Of a stretch of 11,122 bases of DNA, positions 5,661-11,122 are shown one piece after another. The notes beneath the pieces are model-generated. The model did not search any database and was not told the origin of the DNA. It was given only the letters and a program-made list of their open reading frames with translations. Within the stretch, counting starts at the first letter, position 1. Every line of letters starts with the position of its first letter. A program made the position numbers and the translations under genes. This DNA is from an uncultured bacterium. GTDB lineage: Bacteria; Cyanobacteriota; Vampirovibrionia; Gastranaerophilales; Gastranaerophilaceae. Location of the stretch: the NCBI GenBank assembly GCA_900556295.1, contig USOK01000031.1, positions 1-11,122 on the forward strand. The letters are read 5' to 3'.

Positions 5661-6434
5661 ATGATAAAAATTAATAAACCAAAAACATTTTTACCCCTAT
5701 CTATTGCAAAAGGGACAACTGAAGAAAGATTTGCAAAAGCTACGCAGTCTAATTTAAAGTTTTATAAGGACTTATCTTACGATTTTAAAGGTCGTGAAAT
5801 GAAACTTGCAACTTTTAAACGTAATTTAAGAGAAGCTACAGGTGATAGGATACATATTCAGACAAATGCCAATGAAGATAATTTAGCTTCGTCTGTAACA
5901 ACTTCATATTGGGGACGCACTAATAAAATTAGCGGATATACATTAAAAATACCTGTTCGCTTATGGACAGATAAAGTTCAACAACGAACATCGCCTATAT
6001 TTTTAAACGAAACTCAAAACTTTTTCAGTTATATTTTTAACCCTAAAATTTTAACAAGAAAAATTGCAATGTCTAATAAAAAACATGATTTAGCGGGGGC
6101 TGAAAAATTCTTTAAATCAAATTTATCTGGCGCACAAAAACTGGATAAAGAAGCTTTGAATACTCTTTTGGTTGATAAGAATTATGCTGAAAGAATAAAT
6201 ATTTTGCAAACTTTAAGATACGATTTGATGTTAGAAAAAAGTACAAAATCCGCTCAATTTGCAATTGATAAACAAATTGAAAAAGTAGAACACGTGAAAA
6301 TGCTAGGCAAAAATTATGATTTAAGCAAATTCAATTACGACGAAAAATTACAAGTATTGAATGACAAACTAGCTTCTGTTCTACAAAAAGCAAGAGAATT
6401 GATTCAAAATTCAAGACAGCCTAAACAATGCTAA
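5661..6434 (+). CDS. Unrecognised 257-residue soluble protein
   Basis: I do not recognise this family. The product is hydrophilic and basic, with no signal peptide or membrane helix. It begins MIKINKPKTFLPLSIAKGTT; residues 20-60 are rich in Lys, Arg and Phe. A mid-region (about 78-130) has SYWGRTNKISGYTLKIPVRLW and an aromatic stretch NFFSYIF. The last 90 residues are mainly charged helix (KLDKEALNTL, DKQIEKVEHVKML, EKLQVLNDKLASVLQKAREL) and may form a coiled coil. The single cysteine is the last residue. The ATG at 5661 is chosen over a TTG at 5640, whose extra residues (LNFNNN) look like leader; neither start has a Shine-Dalgarno sequence. It stands alone between the ACT gene and ruvC with no shared pathway. 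It is a real gene by length and composition, and its function is unknown. Confidence 0.7.
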   Translation: MIKINKPKTFLPLSIAKGTTEERFAKATQSNLKFYKDLSYDFKGREMKLATFKRNLREATGDRIHIQTNANEDNLASSVTTSYWGRTNKISGYTLKIPVRLWTDKVQQRTSPIFLNETQNFFSYIFNPKILTRKIAMSNKKHDLAGAEKFFKSNLSGAQKLDKEALNTLLVDKNYAERINILQTLRYDLMLEKSTKSAQFAIDKQIEKVEHVKMLGKNYDLSKFNYDEKLQVLNDKLASVLQKARELIQNSRQPKQC

Positions 6435-6440
6435 TATTCA

Positions 6441-6455
6441 TGTTATAATCGTTTT
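6441..6455 (+). promoter_or_regulatory. Extended -10 of ruvC, apparently leaderless
   Basis: The sequence reads TGT TATAAT cgtttt ATG: a perfect -10 (6444-6449) with an extended TGN element, ending six bases before the ruvC start at 6456. No clear -35 is seen 17 bases upstream and no Shine-Dalgarno sequence is present. It lies immediately after the stop codon of the preceding gene. Confidence 0.6.
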
Positions 6456-6932
6456 ATGAAAATCTTAGGTATTGATCCGGGAATTGGAATTGTTGGGTAT
6501 TCGCTAATCGAGTTTGATGGCGAAAATTGTGTTTTACTTCATTCCGGCTCAATCCAAACTCAAAAAAATTCTAAAGAATCTGCAAGGTTGCTTGAAATTT
6601 GGGAAGACATGAACACTATTCTAAACAGATTCAAACCAGATTGTTCTGCTATTGAAAAACTTTTTTTCTTCCGAAACAGAACAACAGTAATGCCTGTTGC
6701 ACACGCTAGAGGTGTAATTCTTACTGCACTTGAAAAGTACAAAATACCAATATACGAATATACTCCAATGGAAGTTAAACAAGTTCTAACAGGCTATGGG
6801 CGTGCAGATAAAAAAGAAGTCGAACAAATGGTAAAGTTCTCTCTTGGCGTTGATAATCTCCCAAAACTCGACGACACAGTAGACTCTATCGCAATTGCAA
6901 TTTGCCATACACGTTCGCTTGTGCTAAAATAA
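6456..6932 (+). CDS. ruvC: Holliday-junction resolvase RuvC
   Basis: The product is 158 residues, close to the family's usual length. RuvC is a dimeric, Mg-dependent nuclease that cuts Holliday junctions brought by RuvAB during recombinational repair. The RNase-H-like fold begins MKILGIDPGIGIVGYS. The four acidic catalytic residues are in place: D7, E67 (AIEKLFF), D140 and D143 (DDTVDSIAIAICH), with the same D-x-x-D spacing as in E. coli. FFRNRTTVMPVAHARGV (71-87) matches the junction-contacting segment, and YTPMEVKQVLTGYGRADKKEV (102-122) is the conserved second half. No ruvA or ruvB is adjacent. The stop codon overlaps a candidate downstream start (TAATG), and the last codons carry the promoter of the next gene. 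Confidence 0.97.
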   Translation: MKILGIDPGIGIVGYSLIEFDGENCVLLHSGSIQTQKNSKESARLLEIWEDMNTILNRFKPDCSAIEKLFFFRNRTTVMPVAHARGVILTALEKYKIPIYEYTPMEVKQVLTGYGRADKKEVEQMVKFSLGVDNLPKLDDTVDSIAIAICHTRSLVLK

Positions 6933-6937
6933 TGCCT
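6902..6937 (+). promoter_or_regulatory. Promoter inside the 3' end of ruvC
   Basis: TTGCCA (6902-6907), a 17-base spacer and TAAAAT (6925-6930), with TGC making an extended -10, form a near-consensus promoter that overlaps the last codons and part of the stop codon of ruvC. The -10 ends seven bases before the ATG at 6938. It should drive the small membrane-protein gene and mtnA independently of ruvC, again with almost no leader. Confidence 0.6.
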
Positions 6938-7393
6938 ATGAATATAAATTTTATTTTGCTTAAACAAATAGCAATTTTGAGTGCGTTTTTTGGAGCCGTA
7001 CTTGGAGCTTTGACTTTAATTCCATATTTAGGAGTTATTTCGTTCGTGTTCCTAATCTGCTTTATTTCACCATTAGTAATATGGATATTGGTAAAATATA
7101 ACTGCTTGTCACTATCTTCAATAAAAGATAGTGTTATCACCGGAGCAATATCAGGATTTATTGCCTATATGGGATTTTCAATAATTTACGTTCCAATATC
7201 GGTAATTTTAATGAAACTTTTCCATATTTCTGCAAACATCGGTGTTGGCTATATGCTAGGGAATGCAAGTTTCTTTTTATTGCTCATACTCTCTTTATTT
7301 ATGGGAATTTTAGGAGCAACAGTAAACGCATTTACAGGCTTTTTAACATTTTATGTATTAGATTTTATTAATTCAATAGAGAAAAGGAAATAG
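6938..7393 (+). CDS. Small polytopic membrane protein of unknown function
   Basis: The product is 151 residues, strongly hydrophobic, with four or five predicted transmembrane segments: about 5-30, 32-54, 62-92, 103-124 and 126-140. Its C-terminus is basic (EKRK). Glycines are frequent in the helices (FFGAVLGALTLIPYLGV, GAISGFIAYMG, FMGILGATVNAFTGF), which suits tight packing or a small channel/carrier. I recognise no family. An earlier ATG at 6932 overlaps the ruvC stop (TAATG) and would add only two residues; I prefer 6938 because the promoter geometry fits. It ends four bases before mtnA, so the two are co-transcribed, but no role in methionine salvage can be claimed. A 9-bp inverted repeat (7110-7133) lies within the coding region. 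Confidence 0.7.
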   Translation: MNINFILLKQIAILSAFFGAVLGALTLIPYLGVISFVFLICFISPLVIWILVKYNCLSLSSIKDSVITGAISGFIAYMGFSIIYVPISVILMKLFHISANIGVGYMLGNASFFLLLILSLFMGILGATVNAFTGFLTFYVLDFINSIEKRK

Positions 7394-7397
7394 ATAA

Positions 7398-8456
7398 ATG
7401 ACTGAATTTCATTCAAAAATAAAAACAATCGAATGGGTAGATAATTATTCAAAGATGGTAGATCAAACAGTTTTGCCGTATGAGTTTAAATATGTAAATA
7501 TTACCACTGGACAAGAAATGTTTGACGCAATCAAAACTATGATTGTTAGAGGTGCGCCGGCAATTGGAGTTGCTGGTGCGCACGGTGTTGTTCTTTATGC
7601 ACAAGAACTTGCTCAAAAAGATTTGAGCCGTGAAGAATTTGTAAAACAACTTCTTGAAAAAGCAGCTTATATGGCAACGTCACGTCCAACTGCAGTAAAT
7701 TTGATGTGGGCTTGCGAAAAGCAAAAAGAGGTTATCAAAAATTCAAAATCTGACATTGTAGGAATTGTCGAAGAATTAAAACAAAATGCAATCAAACTTG
7801 AAAATGAAGATATCGCAATTAACAAAAAAATAGGTGATTACGGTGCAGAAGTTGTTCCAAAAGGTGCAACTATTTTGACTCATTGCAATGCTGGAGGACT
7901 AGCAACAGTAGGTTACGGAACTGCATTGGGAGTTGTTCGTTCTGCATTTGCTAATGACCCAACTATTCAGGTTTTTGCAGACGAAACAAGACCACGCCAG
8001 CAAGGAGCAAGAATTACAACATTTGAACTTACAATGGACGGAATTCCTACAACATTAATTACAGATGGAATGTGCTCATATTTTATGAAAAAAGGTATGA
8101 TTGATATGGTTGTTGTGGGGGCTGACAGAATTGCAGCAAACGGCGACACCGCAAATAAAATTGGAACTTACACAGTTGCAATCTCTGCAAAATACCATAA
8201 TGTACCATTCTATATCGCAGCACCACTTTCAACAATTGACACAAGTATCAAAACAGGCGATGAAATAGTTATTGAAGAACGTTCGCACGAAGAAGTCACT
8301 CATATCAACGGGAAAATCATCTGCGCACCAGATGTAAAAGTAATCAACCCAGGATTTGACGTAACTCCACACGAATTAATTTCCGGAATCATTACGGAAA
8401 AAGGTATTTTAAGACCAGATTACAAAAAATCAATCGCAGATGCATTCGCAAAATAA
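7398..8456 (+). CDS. mtnA: S-methyl-5-thioribose-1-phosphate isomerase
   Basis: The product is 352 residues, full family length. MtnA converts 5-methylthioribose-1-phosphate to 5-methylthioribulose-1-phosphate in the methionine salvage pathway, in the cytosol. Motifs in order are RGAPAIGVAGAHG (51-63), TSRPTAVNLMWA (94-105), ILTHCNAGGLATVGYGTALGV (159-179), DETRPRQQGARIT (195-207) and VVGADRIAANGDTANKIGTY (239-258). The catalytic pair is present as C163 and D243. The NGDTANKIGT context separates it from eIF2B regulatory subunits. AAAAGGA lies about ten bases upstream of the ATG at 7398, within the end of the membrane-protein gene. No other salvage enzyme (mtnB, mtnK, mtnN) is near, so this is an isolated pathway gene. 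It ends in the hairpin at 8510-8539. Confidence 0.96.
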   Translation: MTEFHSKIKTIEWVDNYSKMVDQTVLPYEFKYVNITTGQEMFDAIKTMIVRGAPAIGVAGAHGVVLYAQELAQKDLSREEFVKQLLEKAAYMATSRPTAVNLMWACEKQKEVIKNSKSDIVGIVEELKQNAIKLENEDIAINKKIGDYGAEVVPKGATILTHCNAGGLATVGYGTALGVVRSAFANDPTIQVFADETRPRQQGARITTFELTMDGIPTTLITDGMCSYFMKKGMIDMVVVGADRIAANGDTANKIGTYTVAISAKYHNVPFYIAAPLSTIDTSIKTGDEIVIEERSHEEVTHINGKIICAPDVKVINPGFDVTPHELISGIITEKGILRPDYKKSIADAFAK

Positions 8457-8509
8457 AATCTAAATGCATGAATTGCAAAGAAATATAGTCTATTACAAAT
8501 TAAAATGTT

Positions 8510-8539
8510 GGTTGAGCATACTTGCTCAACCCATTTTTT
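8510..8539. terminator. Terminator hairpin between mtnA and tyrA (copy of a palindromic repeat)
   Basis: GGTTGAGCA (8510-8518) and TGCTCAACC (8523-8531) pair perfectly around the loop TACT, followed by CA and a T run, ending the plus-strand mtnA transcript. On the other strand the hairpin is followed by CATTTTAATTT, so it may also stop the convergent tyrA transcript, though less efficiently. The hairpin is the same element as at 2766-2788, with one compensatory base-pair change. Confidence 0.8.
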
Positions 8540-8544
8540 ATGAA

Positions 8545-9315
8545 TTACTGATACATTTTTGAGCGAATATCTTTAATTTCGGCAATTGTTTGCGGATACT
8601 TATCTGTTAAAAGCTCTCCAATTGATTTGTAGAGTTTTAGAATAGATTGCTCTATATTTTTGTGATTCATGTTAACCATATCACATGCCATTTCTTCATT
8701 GGAAAGCGCAAGACGTGTCATATCACGAAAACCGCTCGATGCCATTTCTAACGCCAAAGGGTTATCTTTTGCTGATAACATAAGCGCTTGAGCAATAACC
8801 ATTGGCATGTGTGAAATCATTGCAGCTGCCCTGTCATGCTCCTCGGCTGTCGCAAATACAGGCTTTGCACCGACACGATCAATAACTTCAAGCAAAGGCT
8901 TAACCGCTTCGCTGCTTAGCTGCATAGCCGCATAGCTGCTTATAATCACCCATTTTGCACCTTTAAACAAACCTTTAAATGAATGTTCAAAACCTTTATG
9001 CTCCGTTCCTGCCATAGGATGCGACGGAATAAAATTATATGGTCGTGGCTTTTGGCATACAAACTGTTTAAGACTACAAACATCAGTTACAATTGTTTCG
9101 GGTTTCAAAACTGTTTCCAATTCATCAAGGACCTTGAGAGTTTTGTTCATCGCAGTACAAACAAATATAATATCACGGTCTTTCAACACGTCATAAGACT
9201 TAAAAATCCTATCACCATTCTGCGATTGCGAAACTGCAACAACGTCATAAACATCACTCAAATCCTTAAATAGCGAACCACCTATTAATCCTAAACCAAT
9301 AATTCCAATTTTCAT
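8545..9315 (-). CDS. tyrA: Prephenate/arogenate dehydrogenase (TyrA)
   Basis: The product is 256 residues: an N-terminal Rossmann domain (GLGLIGGS, 7-14) and the helical dimerisation domain typical of TyrA. It oxidatively decarboxylates prephenate (or arogenate) in tyrosine synthesis. Landmarks are VCTAMNKTL (52-60), IPSHPMAGTEHKGFEHS (96-112; H99 is the likely catalytic histidine) and AEEHDRAAAMISHMPMVIAQAL (158-179). The usual acidic residue at the end of the second strand is not evident (VVAVSQSQ), which is compatible with NADP use, but this is only suggestive. No chorismate-mutase or ACT domain is fused, so feedback control must be absent or lie elsewhere. The ATG at 9315 has no Shine-Dalgarno sequence; an extended -10 ends six bases before it. 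Confidence 0.92.
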   Translation of the reverse strand: MKIGIIGLGLIGGSLFKDLSDVYDVVAVSQSQNGDRIFKSYDVLKDRDIIFVCTAMNKTLKVLDELETVLKPETIVTDVCSLKQFVCQKPRPYNFIPSHPMAGTEHKGFEHSFKGLFKGAKWVIISSYAAMQLSSEAVKPLLEVIDRVGAKPVFATAEEHDRAAAMISHMPMVIAQALMLSAKDNPLALEMASSGFRDMTRLALSNEEMACDMVNMNHKNIEQSILKLYKSIGELLTDKYPQTIAEIKDIRSKMYQ

Positions 9316-9321
9316 AAAAAA

Positions 9322-9330
9322 ATTGTATCA
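9322..9330 (-). promoter_or_regulatory. Extended -10 of tyrA, apparently leaderless
   Basis: On the minus strand the sequence reads TGA TACAAT tttttt ATG. The -10 ends six bases before the start codon and carries an extended TGN, but no clear -35 is found. The intervening six T residues cannot bind the ribosome, so the mRNA is expected to begin at or next to the ATG. Confidence 0.55.
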
Positions 9331-9349
9331 CAAAAATTAACATAAAAGC

Positions 9350-9380
9350 TTGACTGATAGTAGCTCTAATGTGATAAAAT
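9350..9380 (+). promoter_or_regulatory. Candidate promoter upstream of the decayed ORF and hydrolase
   Basis: TTGACT (9350-9355) and an extended -10 TGA-TAAAAT (hexamer 9375-9380) are separated by 19 bases. The -10 ends five bases before an ATT that opens the decayed reading frame. With that frame broken, this promoter may now serve the alpha/beta hydrolase at 9569. Confidence 0.45.
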
Positions 9381-9385
9381 AATTC

Positions 9386-9548
9386 ATTATACTAAAAGTA
9401 ACAGATGGTAAAGATTGGTATCAAGAATGGGAAACACTTGCACAAGAATTGTACAGAGTCGATGTTGTAAGTAAATATTCCTACAGAAAATGCGACAACT
9501 GAGTGGCTTGAAAAAGTAAATGATGAAGATTACAATAAACTTAAATAA
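9386..9548 (+). pseudogene. Decayed, frameshifted small ORF
   Basis: From ATT at 9386 one frame reads IILKVTDGKDWYQEWETL and on to ...VDVVSKYS, then reaches a stop at 9500-9502. Switching frame near 9480 gives PTENATTEWLEKVNDEDYN-KLK with a stop at 9546-9548. Both halves are protein-like (charged, Trp/Tyr-containing) and join smoothly, so this looks like one small protein of about 54 residues. It has lost its ATG (ATT in its place) and gained an indel near 9475-9480. A promoter-like -10 sits at the expected leaderless distance. I recognise no family. A sequencing error or a genuine frameshift cannot be excluded. This remnant fills most of the 253-base gap between tyrA and the hydrolase. Confidence 0.5.
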
Positions 9549-9568
9549 TTAAGTTAAGAAGGGAAAAA

Positions 9569-10447
9569 ATGGAAATAATAAATGTACCCACCCCAAGAGG
9601 ACTTGTTCTAAAAGGTGCTATATGGGGCGATGCAGACACTATGAGCACCGTTGTAATTATGATGAGCGGTATTTGCAGTAATGTTTTTCAAAACGAACTT
9701 TTACCTTCTGCTGGAAAAGTCTTGAGCGAAAACGGAATTGCATTTATCGCAGGACAAACTATGGACGCTTTTTCCTACATAAGTTACTCAAACACAAAAA
9801 CAGGCAAACAAACTACAACCGGCGTCGTAAATGATGATTTTAGCATTTCTTATGAAGATGTCGACTCGTACGTAAAATACGCCAAAAACTTAGGTTTCAA
9901 AAAAATTATTTTAGCCGGTCATTCACTAGGCTCAAACAGGGTAATTCATTACCTCGCAAACACATCTGACAACTATGTTGACAACTTTATTATAAGCGCT
10001 CCGGTTGATTTGAGGCACTTTTTCGACATTATTCCCGAAAAAGAAATGTACTTTGAAACAGCACAAAAGTTCATTGACGAAGGCAGAGGCAAGGACATTC
10101 TTCCTTTTGCGTTCATGGGATTTTCCCCAATGACAGCAAACACACTCTTGGCATTCTACAACGCAGAAAACCTCAAAAACTGTCCTGTAATCAGTGGTGA
10201 TGGAGAAACTCGTTCACTATACCAAATTAAAGTTAATGGAGCATTTATCATAGGAGCTTGCGACAGCATGACAAATCGTAACGCAGAAGGTTTTATAAGA
10301 AAAATAAATTCTTATTGTCAAAATCCATACAAAAATAAAATTGTTGTAATTCCAAATGCTTCGCACATCTACTTTGCAAAACACGAACAACACTCACAAG
10401 CAGTTCTTGATTGTGTTAAGAGCTTTGACCACATTGGAATTGTGTAG
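9569..10447 (+). CDS. Alpha/beta hydrolase (DUF1749-like)
   Basis: The product is 292 residues, cytosolic, with no signal peptide. The alpha/beta-hydrolase core is visible: strand VVIMMSGICSN (28-38) near the oxyanion hole, nucleophile elbow ILAGHSLGSNRV (114-125; S119), acid D232 after the strand FIIGACD, and H266 in PNASHIYFAKHEQH. The triad is therefore complete. The overall layout resembles DUF1749/fusarinine-C-esterase-like serine hydrolases, but the similarity is only by motif and the substrate is unknown; an esterase or peptidase on a small molecule is likely. AAGAAGGGA precedes the ATG at 9569. It is followed after 25 bases by the nitroreductase, which has its own promoter in the last codons of this gene. 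Confidence 0.82.
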   Translation: MEIINVPTPRGLVLKGAIWGDADTMSTVVIMMSGICSNVFQNELLPSAGKVLSENGIAFIAGQTMDAFSYISYSNTKTGKQTTTGVVNDDFSISYEDVDSYVKYAKNLGFKKIILAGHSLGSNRVIHYLANTSDNYVDNFIISAPVDLRHFFDIIPEKEMYFETAQKFIDEGRGKDILPFAFMGFSPMTANTLLAFYNAENLKNCPVISGDGETRSLYQIKVNGAFIIGACDSMTNRNAEGFIRKINSYCQNPYKNKIVVIPNASHIYFAKHEQHSQAVLDCVKSFDHIGIV

Positions 10448-10453
10448 TAAAAT
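10425..10453 (+). promoter_or_regulatory. Promoter of the nitroreductase inside the hydrolase 3' end
   Basis: TTGACC (10425-10430), a 17-base spacer and TAAAAT (10448-10453) form a near-consensus sigma-70 promoter. The -10 begins right after the hydrolase stop. Transcription from about 10460 would give a short leader carrying AAAGGAG before the ATG at 10473, so the nitroreductase can be expressed apart from the hydrolase. Confidence 0.6.
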
Positions 10454-10472
10454 AAATTAAAAAGGAGAAGAT

Positions 10473-10988
10473 ATGGACTTGTTAGAACTTTTAAAGAAAA
10501 GATATTCTGTTAGGAAATTTGAAGATAGAAAAGTCGAAAAAGAAAAACTCGATTTAATATTGGAAGCCGGAAGAGTTGCACCTACTGCCTGCAATTTTCA
10601 ACCGCAGAGAATTTTAGTTTTAAACAACACAGAAAGTCTTGAAAAATTGAAAAACTGTACTCCATATCATTTTCACGCACCACTTGCATTAATTATTTGC
10701 TACGACAAAACAACAAGCTGGAAACGCAAAGATGGATGTGATATGGGAGAAGTCGATGCATCAATTGTTACAACACACATGATGCTTGAAACCGAACATA
10801 TCGGACTCGGCACAACTTGGGTTGCTTGCTTTGACAAAGAAGCCTTAATTAAAGAATTTTCAATCCCAGAAAACTTTGTACCAATTGCAATTCTACCTAT
10901 AGGCTATCCAAAAACAGGAATTGAACCTAATCCTCTACACTATGAACGTAAAAATTTGTCAGAAACTGTATTTTATAATGAGTTTTAA
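10473..10988 (+). CDS. Nitroreductase-family flavoprotein
   Basis: The product is 171 residues, a typical short form of the family. These are cytosolic homodimeric FMN enzymes that reduce nitroaromatics, quinones or related compounds with NAD(P)H. The FMN-binding N-terminus KKRYSVRKFEDRKV (8-21; R10, S12, R14) is present. APTACNFQPQR (36-46) matches the conserved A-P-S-x-x-N-x-Q-P-W region with Ala/Cys and Gln variations. The C-terminal core EHIGLGTTWV and IAILPIGYPK matches the G-L-G-T-x-W and G-Y-P signatures. The physiological substrate is unknown. A strong AAAGGAG lies five bases before the ATG, and a promoter lies within the end of the hydrolase gene. No clear plus-strand terminator follows. 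Confidence 0.92.
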   Translation: MDLLELLKKRYSVRKFEDRKVEKEKLDLILEAGRVAPTACNFQPQRILVLNNTESLEKLKNCTPYHFHAPLALIICYDKTTSWKRKDGCDMGEVDASIVTTHMMLETEHIGLGTTWVACFDKEALIKEFSIPENFVPIAILPIGYPKTGIEPNPLHYERKNLSETVFYNEF

Positions 10989-11007
10989 TATAACCAAATT
11001 ATAGGCA

Positions 11008-11018
11008 AGTAGGTTGGG
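11008..11018 (+). repeat. Half copy of the palindromic element
   Basis: AGTAGGTTGGG at 11008-11018 is identical to 2763-2773, the left flank and arm of the element in the glycosyltransferase gene. The second arm is missing here. Eleven identical bases in a 35%-GC-type background is more than expected, but a chance match is possible. Confidence 0.35.
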
Positions 11019-11036
11019 GATTCTGAATTACTCCAT

Positions 11037-11071
11037 AAAAAAAAGCCATTCTTTTTTGAGTAAGAACGGCT
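11037..11071 (-). terminator. Minus-strand intrinsic terminator near the right edge
   Basis: On the minus strand AGCCGTTCTT (11071-11062) and AAGAATGGCT (11053-11044) pair over ten positions with one G-U, closing an eight-base loop, and are followed by eight T (11044-11037). On the plus strand the same stem has an A-C mismatch and no T run. The orientation therefore points to a minus-strand transcript entering from beyond the right edge and converging on the nitroreductase. Confidence 0.7.
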
Positions 11072-11091
11072 ACCAGACTTGGGGAGGAGGT

Positions 11092-11122
11092 ATGAAAAAC
11101 ATTAAGTTTTTCATATCTAATA
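11092..11122 (+). CDS. Possible 5' end of a gene leaving the window
   Basis: A very purine-rich GGGGAGGAGGT (11081-11091) runs straight into an ATG, and the frame stays open to the edge as MKNIKFFISN. The binding site is strong in sequence, but the gap to the ATG is short (about four bases from GGAGG). The first 23 bases are also a perfect inverted repeat (11092-11100 with 11106-11114), which could hide the start in a hairpin. The minus-strand terminator just upstream argues that the neighbouring transcript runs the other way. Only ten residues are visible, so this is tentative. Confidence 0.35.
   Translation, partial: MKNIKFFISN

Noticed and set aside
9316..9568. Possible attachment site or mobile-element scar between tyrA and the hydrolase
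   Set aside because: No direct repeats, tRNA end or integrase signature is present; a decayed ORF explains the stretch better.

Overview
The window is AT-rich bacterial DNA carrying ordinary housekeeping and transport genes on both strands. It has no plasmid, phage, IS or CRISPR signature. The low G+C, the short intergenic gaps, the many lineage-type hypothetical proteins and the mix of Shine-Dalgarno and apparently leaderless starts would suit a gut-associated low-GC lineage. Candidatus Gastranaerophilales (Melainabacteria/Vampirovibrionia) is my best guess. That is an inference from general appearance, because no marker gene here proves it.

Layout, left to right. Positions 1-36 hold the first codons of a minus-strand gene that leaves the window. 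A small secreted cysteine-rich protein (89-319, +) converges with an aquaporin-family channel (382-1020, -) across a near-perfect 19-bp bidirectional terminator. A PgeF/YfiH-type laccase-domain protein (1117-1866, +) is divergent from the aquaporin. A four-repeat TPR protein (1947-2432, -) and a family-4-like glycosyltransferase (2511-3656, +) are divergent, and their predicted -35 elements overlap. A structured leader (about 3696-3760) precedes an AGCS sodium:amino-acid symporter (3764-5347), whose end overlaps a UPF0237-type ACT-domain protein (5323-5601). Next come an unrecognised 257-residue protein (5661-6434), ruvC (6456-6932), a small membrane protein (6938-7393) and mtnA (7398-8456). 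A hairpin terminator separates mtnA from a convergent tyrA (8545-9315, -). A decayed, frameshifted small ORF (9386-9548) precedes an alpha/beta hydrolase (9569-10447) and a nitroreductase (10473-10988). The right edge has a minus-strand terminator hairpin and a possible new gene start at 11092.

Functional threads. The symporter, the coupled ACT protein and the folded leader look like one amino-acid uptake/sensing unit. MtnA (methionine salvage), TyrA (tyrosine synthesis) and PgeF (peptidoglycan/nucleoside chemistry) are metabolic genes that show no shared pathway. RuvC is the Holliday-junction resolvase.

The most unusual signals are regulatory. At least five genes have a -10 box ending 6-7 bases before an ATG that has no Shine-Dalgarno sequence, often as an extended TGN -10, which suggests widespread leaderless transcripts. 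A palindromic element with compensatory changes occurs inside the glycosyltransferase reading frame and again as the mtnA terminator, with a half copy at the right edge. I see no clearly new multigene defence or mobile system here.
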